Below are positions 27,288 to 35,567 of a stretch of DNA of 64,000 bases, piece by piece. How positions within the stretch are numbered: the first letter of the stretch is position 1; every line of letters starts with the position of its first letter. Under the pieces are notes generated by a model, which was given only the letters and a program-made list of their open reading frames with translations, made no database searches and had not been told where the DNA came from. The DNA comes from Zavarzinella sp. (GTDB lineage: Bacteria > Planctomycetota > Planctomycetia > Gemmatales > Gemmataceae), in assembly GCA_041399155.1 (NCBI GenBank), contig JAWKTI010000004.1, positions 496,001 to 560,000 on the forward strand, given 5' to 3'. A program made the translations under genes and the position numbers.

Positions 27288-27433
27288 GACGATGCTCAAG
27301 CCACCTGGCAGCGGCATCCTACCGCAGAATCAAACGTACGCCAGCTGAATGCAAGTGCCCTCGCTTCTTATTGAAATCACCCAGGGAGCAAAATGGCTGA
27401 AAGTTGTACTGTCCTTCTTCTTTAATTTGATGG

Positions 27434-27943
27434 TTAGAAACAATCAAGATCGTCAAGAGTGGGAATCCCATTACGGATTACATAGTATCCATCGTTGATC
27501 ATAGTCATAATAAACATTCTGACAACATTATTATAAGTCGGCAGCGGCACTGAGCGATGAAATATCTGCCTAGGGTAATCTGGAAATAAGTAGTAGTAAT
27601 CTTCATCTAATCGCCATGTGAAATTAACATATTCACGTGTTGTCAAAGAACAATAAGCTAGTACAAAAGGATCGAATGATTCCCCAAACGAACCACAATT
27701 ATCTAGCAGATCTTCGTAGGAAGGAATGTCTTCTTTGGAATCGTATGCGTATCTGGGATAGCGCTTAGGACAGGCCAGTTCTAAGAGACTCGCACACATG
27801 TATTCTGGCATGATCGAGTCTTGAATATCACCTACCCATTGTCCACCGAGCCAAAGTTGCACATGAATGTAATTCTTTGATTTTGCAAACGAAAACTCGA
27901 TGCCAAAGTTTTGTCGATTGCCATATAGGATTCTTGCATTCAT
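27434..27943 (-). CDS. Hypothetical protein, weakly Imm42-like
   Basis: 169 residues, AT-rich compared with its neighbours, cytoplasmic by appearance. The N-terminus (NFGIEFSFAKSKN, then LWLGGQWVGD) resembles the opening strands of Imm42-type immunity proteins, which protect against polymorphic toxins; this is a weak match made by eye. The rest (RREYVNFTWRLDEDYYYL-like segment) is unassigned. No toxin gene is in the window. Its isolation among repeats and its different composition suggest transfer. Confidence 0.5.
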   Translation of the reverse strand: MNARILYGNRQNFGIEFSFAKSKNYIHVQLWLGGQWVGDIQDSIMPEYMCASLLELACPKRYPRYAYDSKEDIPSYEDLLDNCGSFGESFDPFVLAYCSLTTREYVNFTWRLDEDYYYLFPDYPRQIFHRSVPLPTYNNVVRMFIMTMINDGYYVIRNGIPTLDDLDCF

Positions 27944-28094
27944 TATTTAATCTCGATGAACAACCATTTCACAATAATACTTCCTCAGTGTTTTTTGTAG
28001 TCTATTGGATTACTCCCCAGCCAGTCAACCGTGGCTAACGCAATCGGCTTCCAGGTCAGGTGTTCGGAATGCTAGTTCACTTTTTGTGTACTGG

Positions 28095-28114
28095 ATTCCC
28101 GCCTGCGCGGGAAT
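28095..28114. repeat. dRS3-like inverted repeat
   Basis: ATTCCCGCCTGCGCGGGAAT, the same 20-mer as at 27268-27287. It lies in the 27944-28361 gap. Confidence 0.85.
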
Positions 28115-28213
28115 GACGGTTGGATAATTCTTTGTGTCTTTGCGGCTTCGCGGAAGATGATGAAGAAGAAAGACCCACGCGCGGGCGATGAAACCGAAAT
28201 GAAAAAGCATACT

Positions 28214-28326
28214 GCGGCCAACACCGTAGGCTCAAAGTCAAAGTTTATCCCTTGACTTCGGCTGAGAAGATTCCGTCGTTCAAGCTTCCGGCTTGTGATC
28301 CTGCGGCTAACACCGTAGGATCACAA
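28214..28326. repeat. Hairpin cluster with repeated GCGGCYAACACCGTAGG motif
   Basis: The 17-base motif occurs at about 28214-28230 and again at 28303-28319. The second copy is the loop of a perfect 10 bp stem (TTGTGATCCT 28293-28302, AGGATCACAA 28317-28326). Smaller stems (AGTCAA/TTGACT; CAAGC/GCTTG) lie between. There is no T-run, so a simple terminator is unlikely. Confidence 0.65.
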
Positions 28327-28361
28327 AACCAATTGGCTGAACAATTTGCAACGTGGGCTTC

Positions 28362-29633
28362 TTAGAAGAAGCGGGTTTTGCCTACCACTGGGACTGGTGT
28401 CACGGGCAGTGGGGCAGTCAGGTCGATCTTCGCGGGGAAAGTATCTTCCTTTGCTTTCTCCATCACATCTTTCCAGGTCAGGCGAATGCCCGCATACGTG
28501 GACATCCGGCCCAGAATCGCCGTCATGGTGCTGATCGTCACCTGTTCCAGTTCATTCAGCGGTTTTCCTTCGCGAATGCTGGCAATCAGATCCATGTGCT
28601 CCTGCACGTATGGGTTGATTTCTTTGCCTTCAAACACTCGTTTACCGTTAATGTTGTAACCATTGACCTGGCTGATACCCTTGGTGCCCACGACTGCTTC
28701 CGAAACACTCGACGTGGTGCCTTCGATCTGGCGGCAGAAGCTCTGCACGAACACGTTGTTGGGGTATTCGTATTCCACGGAGAAGTGGTCAAAAATATGC
28801 CCCACAGAGTTGGGATCGCCTACAGGTCGATTGCTGCGGCCACCCATGCCCGATGCACTGATTGGGTGGGCACCCAGCACCCAGTTGATCACATCCAGGT
28901 TATGAACGTGCTGTTCCACAATGTGGTCGCCACAGGTCCAGAGGAAGTGGTACCAGTTGTGAATCTGATAGTGGGTATCGCTCATGCCCGGCTGGCGGCC
29001 ACGGAACCAGATGCCGTTCCCATTCCAGTACGCACGTGCGGAAGTGACATCGCCAATGGCACCATCTTTGATTCGTTTGATGGTTTCAATGTAACCTGTC
29101 TGGTGGCGACGCTGCGTACCTGCAACAATGCCGATGCCGGCATCTTTCGACTTCTTCACCAGCTCGAGGCACTTGCGGATACCCGTGACATCAACAGCGA
29201 CTGGTTTTTCGGTGAAGATATTTTTCTTCGCTTCGATTGCCGCTTCAATGTGGTACGGCCGAAACCCAGGTGGGGTAGCCAGAATCACCAGATCGATATC
29301 GGTATCCAGCACTTGCTTGTAGGCGTCTAAGCCGGAAAAGATCCCTTTTCCTTTGCTTGCTTTGACCCGTTCGCCATATTTGCGGCCAAGGCGCTGTGCA
29401 GCACCTTCTGCCTGGCTTTGGAAAACATCACCCAGAGCAGTGATTTCCACTTTGCTGTCTGCATCCAGAATATTGCCAGCTGCACCACTTCCACGACCAC
29501 CGCAGCCAATGACGCCTACTTTAATGATTTCGCTGCCACCTGCGTGCACACCACCGGTCAACAGTGCGGCACCCGTTGCGGCCAGTGCACTGTGCGTCAT
29601 GAATTCACGACGATTATTGTTTTGTTCTGACAT
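28362..29633 (-). CDS. Gfo/Idh/MocA family oxidoreductase, TAT-exported
   Basis: 423 residues. The N-terminus carries NRREFMTHSALAATG, a twin-arginine signal. The Rossmann NAD(P)-binding motif VIGCGGRGSG follows at about residue 40, the family EKPVAVD motif is near 140, and the C-terminal alpha/beta dimer domain has NWYHFLWTCGDHIVEQHVHNL with the catalytic histidine region. Exported members are common in planctomycetes and probably act on sugars or sugar derivatives with a tightly held cofactor; the substrate is unknown. It lies 150 bp downstream of the SUMF1-like gene on the same strand. Confidence 0.9.
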   Translation of the reverse strand: MSEQNNNRREFMTHSALAATGAALLTGGVHAGGSEIIKVGVIGCGGRGSGAAGNILDADSKVEITALGDVFQSQAEGAAQRLGRKYGERVKASKGKGIFSGLDAYKQVLDTDIDLVILATPPGFRPYHIEAAIEAKKNIFTEKPVAVDVTGIRKCLELVKKSKDAGIGIVAGTQRRHQTGYIETIKRIKDGAIGDVTSARAYWNGNGIWFRGRQPGMSDTHYQIHNWYHFLWTCGDHIVEQHVHNLDVINWVLGAHPISASGMGGRSNRPVGDPNSVGHIFDHFSVEYEYPNNVFVQSFCRQIEGTTSSVSEAVVGTKGISQVNGYNINGKRVFEGKEINPYVQEHMDLIASIREGKPLNELEQVTISTMTAILGRMSTYAGIRLTWKDVMEKAKEDTFPAKIDLTAPLPVTPVPVVGKTRFF

Positions 29634-29711
29634 GTAGAGAGATCCCCTGTAAGTTAAATTCTTTTCACAATGTTAATCAATCAGCTTCGGTTTCTCAAGG
29701 ATTATTTTTTC

Positions 29712-29772
29712 TCGTAGCATGGATGTCTCGTCGATGGTGTTCTTCCACGCGCGGAACGCCCGTACTGCGATC
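29712..29772. repeat. Diverged copy of the A/B palindromic repeats
   Basis: CGTAGCATGG...CGATGG followed by CACGCGCGGAACGCCCGT matches units B and A of the array at 3528-3837 with several changes. It lies just beyond the 3' end of the SUMF1-like gene. Confidence 0.7.
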
Positions 29773-29783
29773 TTGTTTGAGAA

Positions 29784-30920
29784 TTATTTCAGTTTGTATA
29801 TTTTATCGTTGTCATCATCCAGCACAATCAGTGGCTTCACTTTGCTCAATTCATCGCTTTCATCCAGCGAACGTACCACGCGAAAACCAACTGTATCGTA
29901 ATTGGTCAGCCACCAGATGCTCTGGGGCAATTGGGGATCGTCTTCCATCCATTCCGGATCAGAGAAGGTGCGTGCTGCACTTCGCAGATCGGTCAGCTTG
30001 CGGCTCTTGAAATGCCCACCGCGGGTCACGTGGGACCATTTCAGATTGGTTGGTTTGATGCACGGATTCAGCACCAGGCCATCTTTACCGAACATCATCG
30101 GATAACGGCTGTAGGCATCAGCAATGGCATGGTCCATACACCATTCCAACACGTTGCCATTCATATCGTGCAGTCCAAATGCGTTTGGTTTCTTGGAACC
30201 AACTGCGTGCGTGGTGCCACCTGGCAGTTCTTCCGTGGGAGAGTTTTTCTTGTGCCAGGCATAATCGTCTGCTTTGCCGGCATCTGCACCCCAGGGATAG
30301 GCTTCTTGGGAACCTGCACGACAAGCATATTCCCACTCTGCTTCGGTGGGCAGGCGATACTTCTTGCCTGTTTTCTTGGACAGCCATTCGCAATAAGTCA
30401 TTGCTGCGTGGTGTGTCAGGCAGATCACAGGATGCTTCGAGCGTTGGTGGTTGTATGTTTCCGGCACGTACGGCTTGGTGGGCTGGCTGACCGCATCGGC
30501 AGGTTCTTTGATATCTTCTTTCTTGCGGGTAATCACGGTGCCGCGTTCCACATCAGGACGCAGGTTGGCGTTGTTGTAACGGAAGTACAAATCGTATTCA
30601 TCCCAGGTAACTTCGCATTTACCCATCCAGAATGGTGCCACTTTCACCTTCACCTGGGGGCCTTCGTTGGAAGCTCGCCCCTCTTCGGTCTCAGGGCTGC
30701 CCATCATGAATTCCCCACCTGGGACTGCCACCATGTCAAAATCGACTTTGACTTCACTTTTCGAAGAGCGGTCGGTAATTTTGACAGTTTCGGTGTAATT
30801 TTTGAGTGCTGGCAATTCCTGCTTTGGCTTCTCTGGTTGTGCCAGCACTGCCAGGCACGTTACTCCACAGATGGTGGCGGTTGCCAGTGCTGTGGAAAGG
30901 ATCAATTTTTTCAGATACAT
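29784..30920 (-). CDS. SUMF1/formylglycine-generating-enzyme-like protein lacking catalytic cysteines
   Basis: 378 residues from the ATG at 30920, preceded by GGAG five bases upstream; a GTG six bases earlier is possible. A signal peptide (LILSTALATATICGVTC) is followed by the FGE-sulfatase domain from about residue 65: VPGGEFMMGSPETEEG, VTWDEYDLYF, RLPTEAEWEYACRAG, NVLEWCMD, and GFRVVR at the end. In true formylglycine-generating enzymes a GGS-type block carries two active cysteines near the C-terminus; here that block reads RGGHFKSRKLTDLRSAAR with none. It is therefore probably a binding or structural SUMF1-fold protein, not a sulfatase activator. Next to Gfo/Idh/MocA on the same strand. 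Confidence 0.85.
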   Translation of the reverse strand: MYLKKLILSTALATATICGVTCLAVLAQPEKPKQELPALKNYTETVKITDRSSKSEVKVDFDMVAVPGGEFMMGSPETEEGRASNEGPQVKVKVAPFWMGKCEVTWDEYDLYFRYNNANLRPDVERGTVITRKKEDIKEPADAVSQPTKPYVPETYNHQRSKHPVICLTHHAAMTYCEWLSKKTGKKYRLPTEAEWEYACRAGSQEAYPWGADAGKADDYAWHKKNSPTEELPGGTTHAVGSKKPNAFGLHDMNGNVLEWCMDHAIADAYSRYPMMFGKDGLVLNPCIKPTNLKWSHVTRGGHFKSRKLTDLRSAARTFSDPEWMEDDPQLPQSIWWLTNYDTVGFRVVRSLDESDELSKVKPLIVLDDDNDKIYKLK

Positions 30921-30952
30921 TATCACTCCCCGGGCGAACTCTAATCATCTTC

Positions 30953-30979
30953 AGGCGTTTGCCAACTAACTGTATAATA
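30953..30979 (+). promoter_or_regulatory. Possible promoter for apbE
   Basis: TATAAT is near 30971-30976, with TTCAGG 17 bases upstream as a poor -35. It lies in the short divergent region between the SUMF1-like gene and apbE, about 65 bases before the apbE start. The -10 match is perfect; the -35 is weak. Confidence 0.35.
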
Positions 30980-31039
30980 CGCGTGTTGCACCGCCAAAAT
31001 CGTTGTCAATCGAGAAATTCTCGCCTAACTGTGAATTTT

Positions 31040-32050
31040 ATGAACTTACGCCATTTTACCATCATTTGTGGGCTGCTTTTTGCCGCACCCCTGCAAGGTG
31101 GGGAAATCCAACGCTTTCGATACGAATCGCCCCAGATGGGCACCACCTTCAGTATTACACTGTATGCCGAAACGGAGCAGCTTGCCGAACGTGCTGTTAC
31201 AGCAGCTTTCGAACGGGTTGCCCACCTGAATACATTGATGAGCGATTACGATCCCAAAAGCGAACTGATGCAGTTGTGCAGCAAGAACAAAACCACTCTG
31301 GCTGGCCCACAGAAGGTCAGTGCGGAACTGTTCTACGTTCTGCAAAAATGCACAGCGCTTTCCCAGCTTTCGGAAGGTGCGTTTGATGCCAGCATTGGAC
31401 CACTCAGCCGAATCTGGCGGACAGCACGCAAGGAAAAGAAATTGCCCCCAGCGGAAACAATTCAAACAGCTCTTACCAGGATGGGCTATCGAAACGTCAA
31501 ACTAAATCCCAAAGATCGCACGGTGGAATTACTTGTTCCTGGAATGCAGCTTGATTTGGGTGGCATCGCCAAAGGCTATGCGGCCGATGAAGCGATTGCC
31601 ACGTTGAAAAAGTTCAACATTTCAATTGCCCTGGTGGCTGCCAGTGGTGATATCGCCACAATGGGTATACCTCCGGACAGCAAAGGCTGGAAGATCGATA
31701 TCGCCCCACCAGTGGGCAGCACTGACAAACGCACGGTGCTGCTGAAAGAGATGGCCGTTTCCACATCTGGGGACAGTTTTCAATTTCTGGAAATCGACGG
31801 CAAGCGTTATTCTCACCTGATCGACCCACGCACCGGGTATGGGATTGAAGGCCGACGCAGTGTTACAGTGATTGCCCCACGCGGGATCGATGCGGACAGC
31901 TATACCAAGATGGCCAGCATCTGGGCTCCTGAGAAAGCCATTGCCGCGATCGAAAAGATTCCTGGAATGGAATGCTCCATCTCTTTGATGGTGGGTGACA
32001 AAGAAACAACGGTGCAGACAAAAGGCTTTGCAAACTTTCTTGCGAAATGA
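31040..32050 (+). CDS. apbE: FAD:protein FMN transferase (ApbE)
   Basis: 336 residues from the ATG at 31040, which gives a signal peptide (FTIICGLLFAAPLQG); the frame is open further upstream but overlaps the divergent gene. ApbE moves FMN from FAD onto a threonine of flavoproteins such as Rnf and Nqr subunits, outside the cytoplasm. Visible motifs: MGTTFSITLYA at the start of the domain, LDLGGIAKGYAADEA, and DPRTGYGIEG, where the Mg-binding Asp/Thr residues lie. Length and order are normal. No target flavoprotein is in the window. Confidence 0.92.
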   Translation: MNLRHFTIICGLLFAAPLQGGEIQRFRYESPQMGTTFSITLYAETEQLAERAVTAAFERVAHLNTLMSDYDPKSELMQLCSKNKTTLAGPQKVSAELFYVLQKCTALSQLSEGAFDASIGPLSRIWRTARKEKKLPPAETIQTALTRMGYRNVKLNPKDRTVELLVPGMQLDLGGIAKGYAADEAIATLKKFNISIALVAASGDIATMGIPPDSKGWKIDIAPPVGSTDKRTVLLKEMAVSTSGDSFQFLEIDGKRYSHLIDPRTGYGIEGRRSVTVIAPRGIDADSYTKMASIWAPEKAIAAIEKIPGMECSISLMVGDKETTVQTKGFANFLAK

Positions 32051-32053
32051 CCG

Positions 32054-32509
32054 TTAGTTCTGTTTTGCCTGCACAGTAATCCTTTTGCCACGTGATTCTG
32101 GCTTTTTCGGCACCACCACGTGCAGCACGCCATGCTCGAAGCTCGCTTGAACAGCTTCGTCATCGACTTTGGCGGGCAAGGTGATGGCACGGTAGAAAGT
32201 CCCACTGACACGTTCAATGCGGTGGTAGTTCTTTTCTTTGTTTTCCGTTTCCACCTTGCGTTCACCCTGAATTGTCAACACGTTGTCATTCAGGTTCACT
32301 TCCACATTTTCCGGTGCAATTCCCGGCAGGTCGACCTTCACTTCATATGCACCTTCGGTTTCCACCAGATCGAGCCGAGGTGCCCACGTGGAGGCTTTGG
32401 CGACTTCCGAGCCATCCTGGTAAACACGGTTAAAGACATCGTCCATTTGCTGATGAAGCGCATCTACCCAACGCAGTGGATTTTCCGTCCATCGAACTAC
32501 ATTACGCAT
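32054..32509 (-). CDS. Hsp20 family small heat shock protein
   Basis: 151 residues from the ATG at 32509, with AGGAG seven bases upstream; a longer frame to 32611 is not needed. The alpha-crystallin domain covers about residues 45-150: YEVKVDLPGIAPENVEV, LTIQGERK, and the conserved ASFEHGVLHVVVPK. A C-terminal IXI-type tail appears as RITVQAKQN. It acts as an ATP-independent holdase. No CIRCE or ROSE-like site was recognised upstream. It converges with apbE, whose stop is 4 bp away. Confidence 0.93.
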   Translation of the reverse strand: MRNVVRWTENPLRWVDALHQQMDDVFNRVYQDGSEVAKASTWAPRLDLVETEGAYEVKVDLPGIAPENVEVNLNDNVLTIQGERKVETENKEKNYHRIERVSGTFYRAITLPAKVDDEAVQASFEHGVLHVVVPKKPESRGKRITVQAKQN

Positions 32510-32838
32510 GACAAGCTCCTTTGCTGAATCAATTTTACAGGCACATCCGCCGAGACCACCTCGGGCTGCTATGTGCGACACAAAATAATTCAATAGCAAA
32601 GAAGATGCCAATTTGAAAAATGCAGGCTGAATTTTCGTAAGTTATTATGAATAAAGCGCTTAAAATTGTTAACAAATATCATTATTTTTCTGAATCTGTC
32701 AGTTTGACAGACCCACGTGGGGGAACCCTGCCAAAATCGAATGTACATCACACACTCTTTTCATTTTCCCACAAACCGTTTGACGTAATAGAATAATCAG
32801 ACCTCCCCAGATTCATCGCACAGGTCAAGGAGTCTCGC
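32510..32838. other. Divergent intergenic region of hsp20 and the PDZ-kinase
   Basis: AT-rich, 329 bp. The kinase gene has a good AGGAG site seven bases before its ATG. TTTGAC near 32782 could be a -35 element but no matching -10 is convincing. No repeat or small gene was seen. Confidence 0.4.
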
Positions 32839-35157
32839 ATGATTCAACCCCAACGAAACCTGTTTGGCCCACCTTCCGAAGTGGGGGATTTGGGCACGTT
32901 TGGCAAATATCGCATCCTGAAAGAGCTTGGCCGTGGGGGCATGGGGGCCGTTTTTGTCGCTTTAGACTCATTCCTGAATCGCAAAGTCGCACTGAAATTG
33001 ATGCTGCCAGAGGTGATGCACGATCAATCTGCCCAGACCCGCTTTATCGACGAAGCACGTGCGGTGGCCCAGATCTCCCACATCAACGTGGTGAAAATTT
33101 ATGAAGCTGGTCTCATTAATGAGTTGCCGTATTTCACCATGGAACTGCTGAATGGCTGTTCGCTGGATTATTATTTGCGGAACAAAGGGCTGCCCAACTT
33201 CATGCAGGTAGTGCGGATTGCCCTGGAAACCTGCCGTGGCTTGAAAGTTGCTCATGAGAAAAATCTCATCCATCGTGATATCAAGCCCGCCAATATCTGG
33301 CTGGAATCTCCCAAAGGTCGCATCAAAATCCTCGATTTTGGGCTAGCGAAGCCGATCAGCACCAATAAAGGGATCACCAGCACCGGTGGGGTGGTAGGAA
33401 CGCCCGCATTTATGAGTCCGGAACAGGCACTGGGCACCCCACTGGATGCCCGATCTGACTTGTACAGCCTGGGCACGATGCTTTACCTGCTTTGCACCGG
33501 ACATTACCCGTTTGAAGGCAAAACATCACCCGCCGTGATGGTCGCGATTATCAGTGGAAAATACGCACCGATCGCCACGCACAACTCGGCGGTACCGCAA
33601 GAGTTGGTGGAGTTTATTGATGGCCTGATGCAGCACGACCCCGCCAAACGGATTCCCAGTGCGGATGCCGCCATTGATCAGCTCATAGCGATTGTCAACC
33701 GAATCGAATCGCAGAATACGGCGAACACTACTTACCAGGCACCGAATACGGCGAAAGCGACCGTGTTTGAAAAGGTCGATTTGCCCGACCAGAGCATGGT
33801 TTCCACTGCGGGTGGGCGGGGTGAAAGTATTGCTGATAACGCCCACGTGGTTGTGGAATTGATCGATGAGTTTGAAGAACTTCCCGAAGCACTGCCGGTG
33901 CGTGAAACCAAAGTTCGATCAGCACGAGAGCGTCGACCGGAACCACGCACTTCACGGGAACGGGGTGGGGGAAGTCGCCGTCGGGAACGCATCCCACCTG
34001 CATTCGACCGAAGTGGCCCACCGCCAAAGAGTTATGGTAAAACACTATTCATTATTTTCCTGGTAATGCTGCTGCTGTTTATTGGAATCGTTGGAGCCCT
34101 TTATCTGTTTCAGGACAACGACGAGAAAGATAGCAGTCGGGAGAAAGCACCCACCCAGGCAACATTATCAGTGACAGCACCGAAAACCAGTTCCTCTGCA
34201 AAACCTGGTGTGCCTGCAAAATCAGTCGTAGCCAAATCCGTGCCCACTGGTGCGTTTCTGGGGGTAGTCTTTTCAGAATGCCCAGAGGGAATGAAACTGA
34301 ACGAAGTTATCCCTTATTCGCCAGCAGCCAATGCCGGATTGAAAACAGATGACATTATTACCAGATATGATGGTCACGCGATTGCAGGCATGAAACTTGC
34401 TGAATTCAAAGACATTATCGCAACTAGCCCATTAGGAACCCGGCTACAGTTGGAGGCGTTGCGAGATGGTTCGAGCCGCCAGTTCCAGGTTCTCATCACA
34501 GGCCGAACACTCGCAGGACAATATCATCTGTCTCATTCTGTGAACAATAAACTTAAGACATCTGTATGGCATTTTGAACCTTATGGTAAAGTAAATCAGT
34601 TCCGGCCCAGTGGCGATACTGTTCAGAAACTTACTGGAAAATGGAGCCATGTCCGAAATCGTCTTACCATTGACTGGGATGAAGGAGCCAGAGAAAACGG
34701 TAATGCAACATTTAATCAAGATGGAAATCTGGAATATCAGGTGGTATCTCACCCCAAAGAACCGGAATTTGTTGGGCAAAAACTTCTTCTGAACGAATTT
34801 CACAACCCTGGGCTACGAATGGGTGTGCTCAACATCGACAATAAACTGGATGTTGATCTGGTATTTGACGTCCGTTTCATCATGGTTACACCAACGGATA
34901 TTCACATGTTTAATGTCTGGAAAGAATACAAATTGCCTGCCCGCAAATCGTACCAGTATTGGTTAGCAGGGGCATACCTTGCACAAATTAAGTTTGATTC
35001 ATCTATGGATGCCGGTGAGCAGGAAAAAAGGTATCTGTTGCCAGTGGATATTGTTGAAAAACAGGATAAACCAGCCCAAAACCAAGGGCGAAATTTTGAA
35101 TTTGTTCAAGTAGGTACCACTGGAATCGACATGAAAACAATTCTTGGGAAAAAATAG
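32839..35157 (+). CDS. PknB-type serine/threonine kinase with TM segment and PDZ domain
   Basis: 772 residues. The kinase domain lies at about 25-290: GRGGMGAVF glycine loop, VALKLM lysine, HRDIKPANI catalytic loop, DFGLAKP, and GTPAFMSPEQA. A basic Arg/Pro-rich linker (about 350-395) precedes one transmembrane helix near 401-424. Outside, a PDZ domain at about 470-555 contains the GAFLGVVF and SPAANAGLKTDDII motifs, and the last ~200 residues are unassigned beta-rich sequence. The layout suggests an external peptide-binding sensor controlling an internal kinase. Targets are unknown. Confidence 0.9.
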   Translation: MIQPQRNLFGPPSEVGDLGTFGKYRILKELGRGGMGAVFVALDSFLNRKVALKLMLPEVMHDQSAQTRFIDEARAVAQISHINVVKIYEAGLINELPYFTMELLNGCSLDYYLRNKGLPNFMQVVRIALETCRGLKVAHEKNLIHRDIKPANIWLESPKGRIKILDFGLAKPISTNKGITSTGGVVGTPAFMSPEQALGTPLDARSDLYSLGTMLYLLCTGHYPFEGKTSPAVMVAIISGKYAPIATHNSAVPQELVEFIDGLMQHDPAKRIPSADAAIDQLIAIVNRIESQNTANTTYQAPNTAKATVFEKVDLPDQSMVSTAGGRGESIADNAHVVVELIDEFEELPEALPVRETKVRSARERRPEPRTSRERGGGSRRRERIPPAFDRSGPPPKSYGKTLFIIFLVMLLLFIGIVGALYLFQDNDEKDSSREKAPTQATLSVTAPKTSSSAKPGVPAKSVVAKSVPTGAFLGVVFSECPEGMKLNEVIPYSPAANAGLKTDDIITRYDGHAIAGMKLAEFKDIIATSPLGTRLQLEALRDGSSRQFQVLITGRTLAGQYHLSHSVNNKLKTSVWHFEPYGKVNQFRPSGDTVQKLTGKWSHVRNRLTIDWDEGARENGNATFNQDGNLEYQVVSHPKEPEFVGQKLLLNEFHNPGLRMGVLNIDNKLDVDLVFDVRFIMVTPTDIHMFNVWKEYKLPARKSYQYWLAGAYLAQIKFDSSMDAGEQEKRYLLPVDIVEKQDKPAQNQGRNFEFVQVGTTGIDMKTILGKK

Positions 35158-35165
35158 TTTCCATA

Positions 35166-35516
35166 ATGTACCACGAACTCTTACCGGTGGAGTCGGTCTC
35201 ACCGCAGAGGATCGACCACCTACTGGCCGATGAAATGGGCCTTTGCCCAGGTGCCTGTGTGGACGACGGGAAGCATGTCGTTGTAAGCAAAAGTGGCAAT
35301 GCCGACGCGGCAGCCGAACTGCATGGCGAGAAAATCGCACACGTTGAGTTCGACAGCGGTTTTGAAGCCGTTACGAGAGTGTCGTTTTCCGAACCCGATT
35401 TTTTTAACCTAGCCGAGTATTCCGACGGCATCTATATCGAAAACTATGTAGTTTTTCAAAAAAGAAATCCAAAAAATTTTCCCAATTATCGCTGCAAATG
35501 CCGATTCCAGAGATGA
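35166..35516 (+). CDS. Hypothetical protein (uncertain gene)
   Basis: 116 residues, 8 bp after the kinase stop and 51 bp before the subtilase. It has no recognised domain; the composition is acidic with a mixed strand/helix pattern (DGKHVVVSKSGNADAAAEL, IYIENYVVF). No strong RBS was seen. The opposite strand also holds a protein-like frame (about 35217-35403, containing FLAMQFGCRVGIATFAYNDM) without a start of its own, so the coding strand is uncertain. One of the two may be a fragment left by the insertion of the subtilase segment. Confidence 0.4.
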   Translation: MYHELLPVESVSPQRIDHLLADEMGLCPGACVDDGKHVVVSKSGNADAAAELHGEKIAHVEFDSGFEAVTRVSFSEPDFFNLAEYSDGIYIENYVVFQKRNPKNFPNYRCKCRFQR

Positions 35517-35567
35517 TTCACGTATGAGCTACGAAATCATTTTGGTAAGCGAAAGCAAAGGTGTCCT

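Noticed and set aside
28293..28326. Rho-independent terminator
   Set aside because: The 10 bp stem has a 14-base loop and no T-run on either strand, so it fits a repeat better.
28353..30944. Long plus-strand frames opposite the Gfo/Idh/MocA and SUMF1-like genes
   Set aside because: They are antisense shadows; the minus-strand proteins have clear signals and motifs.
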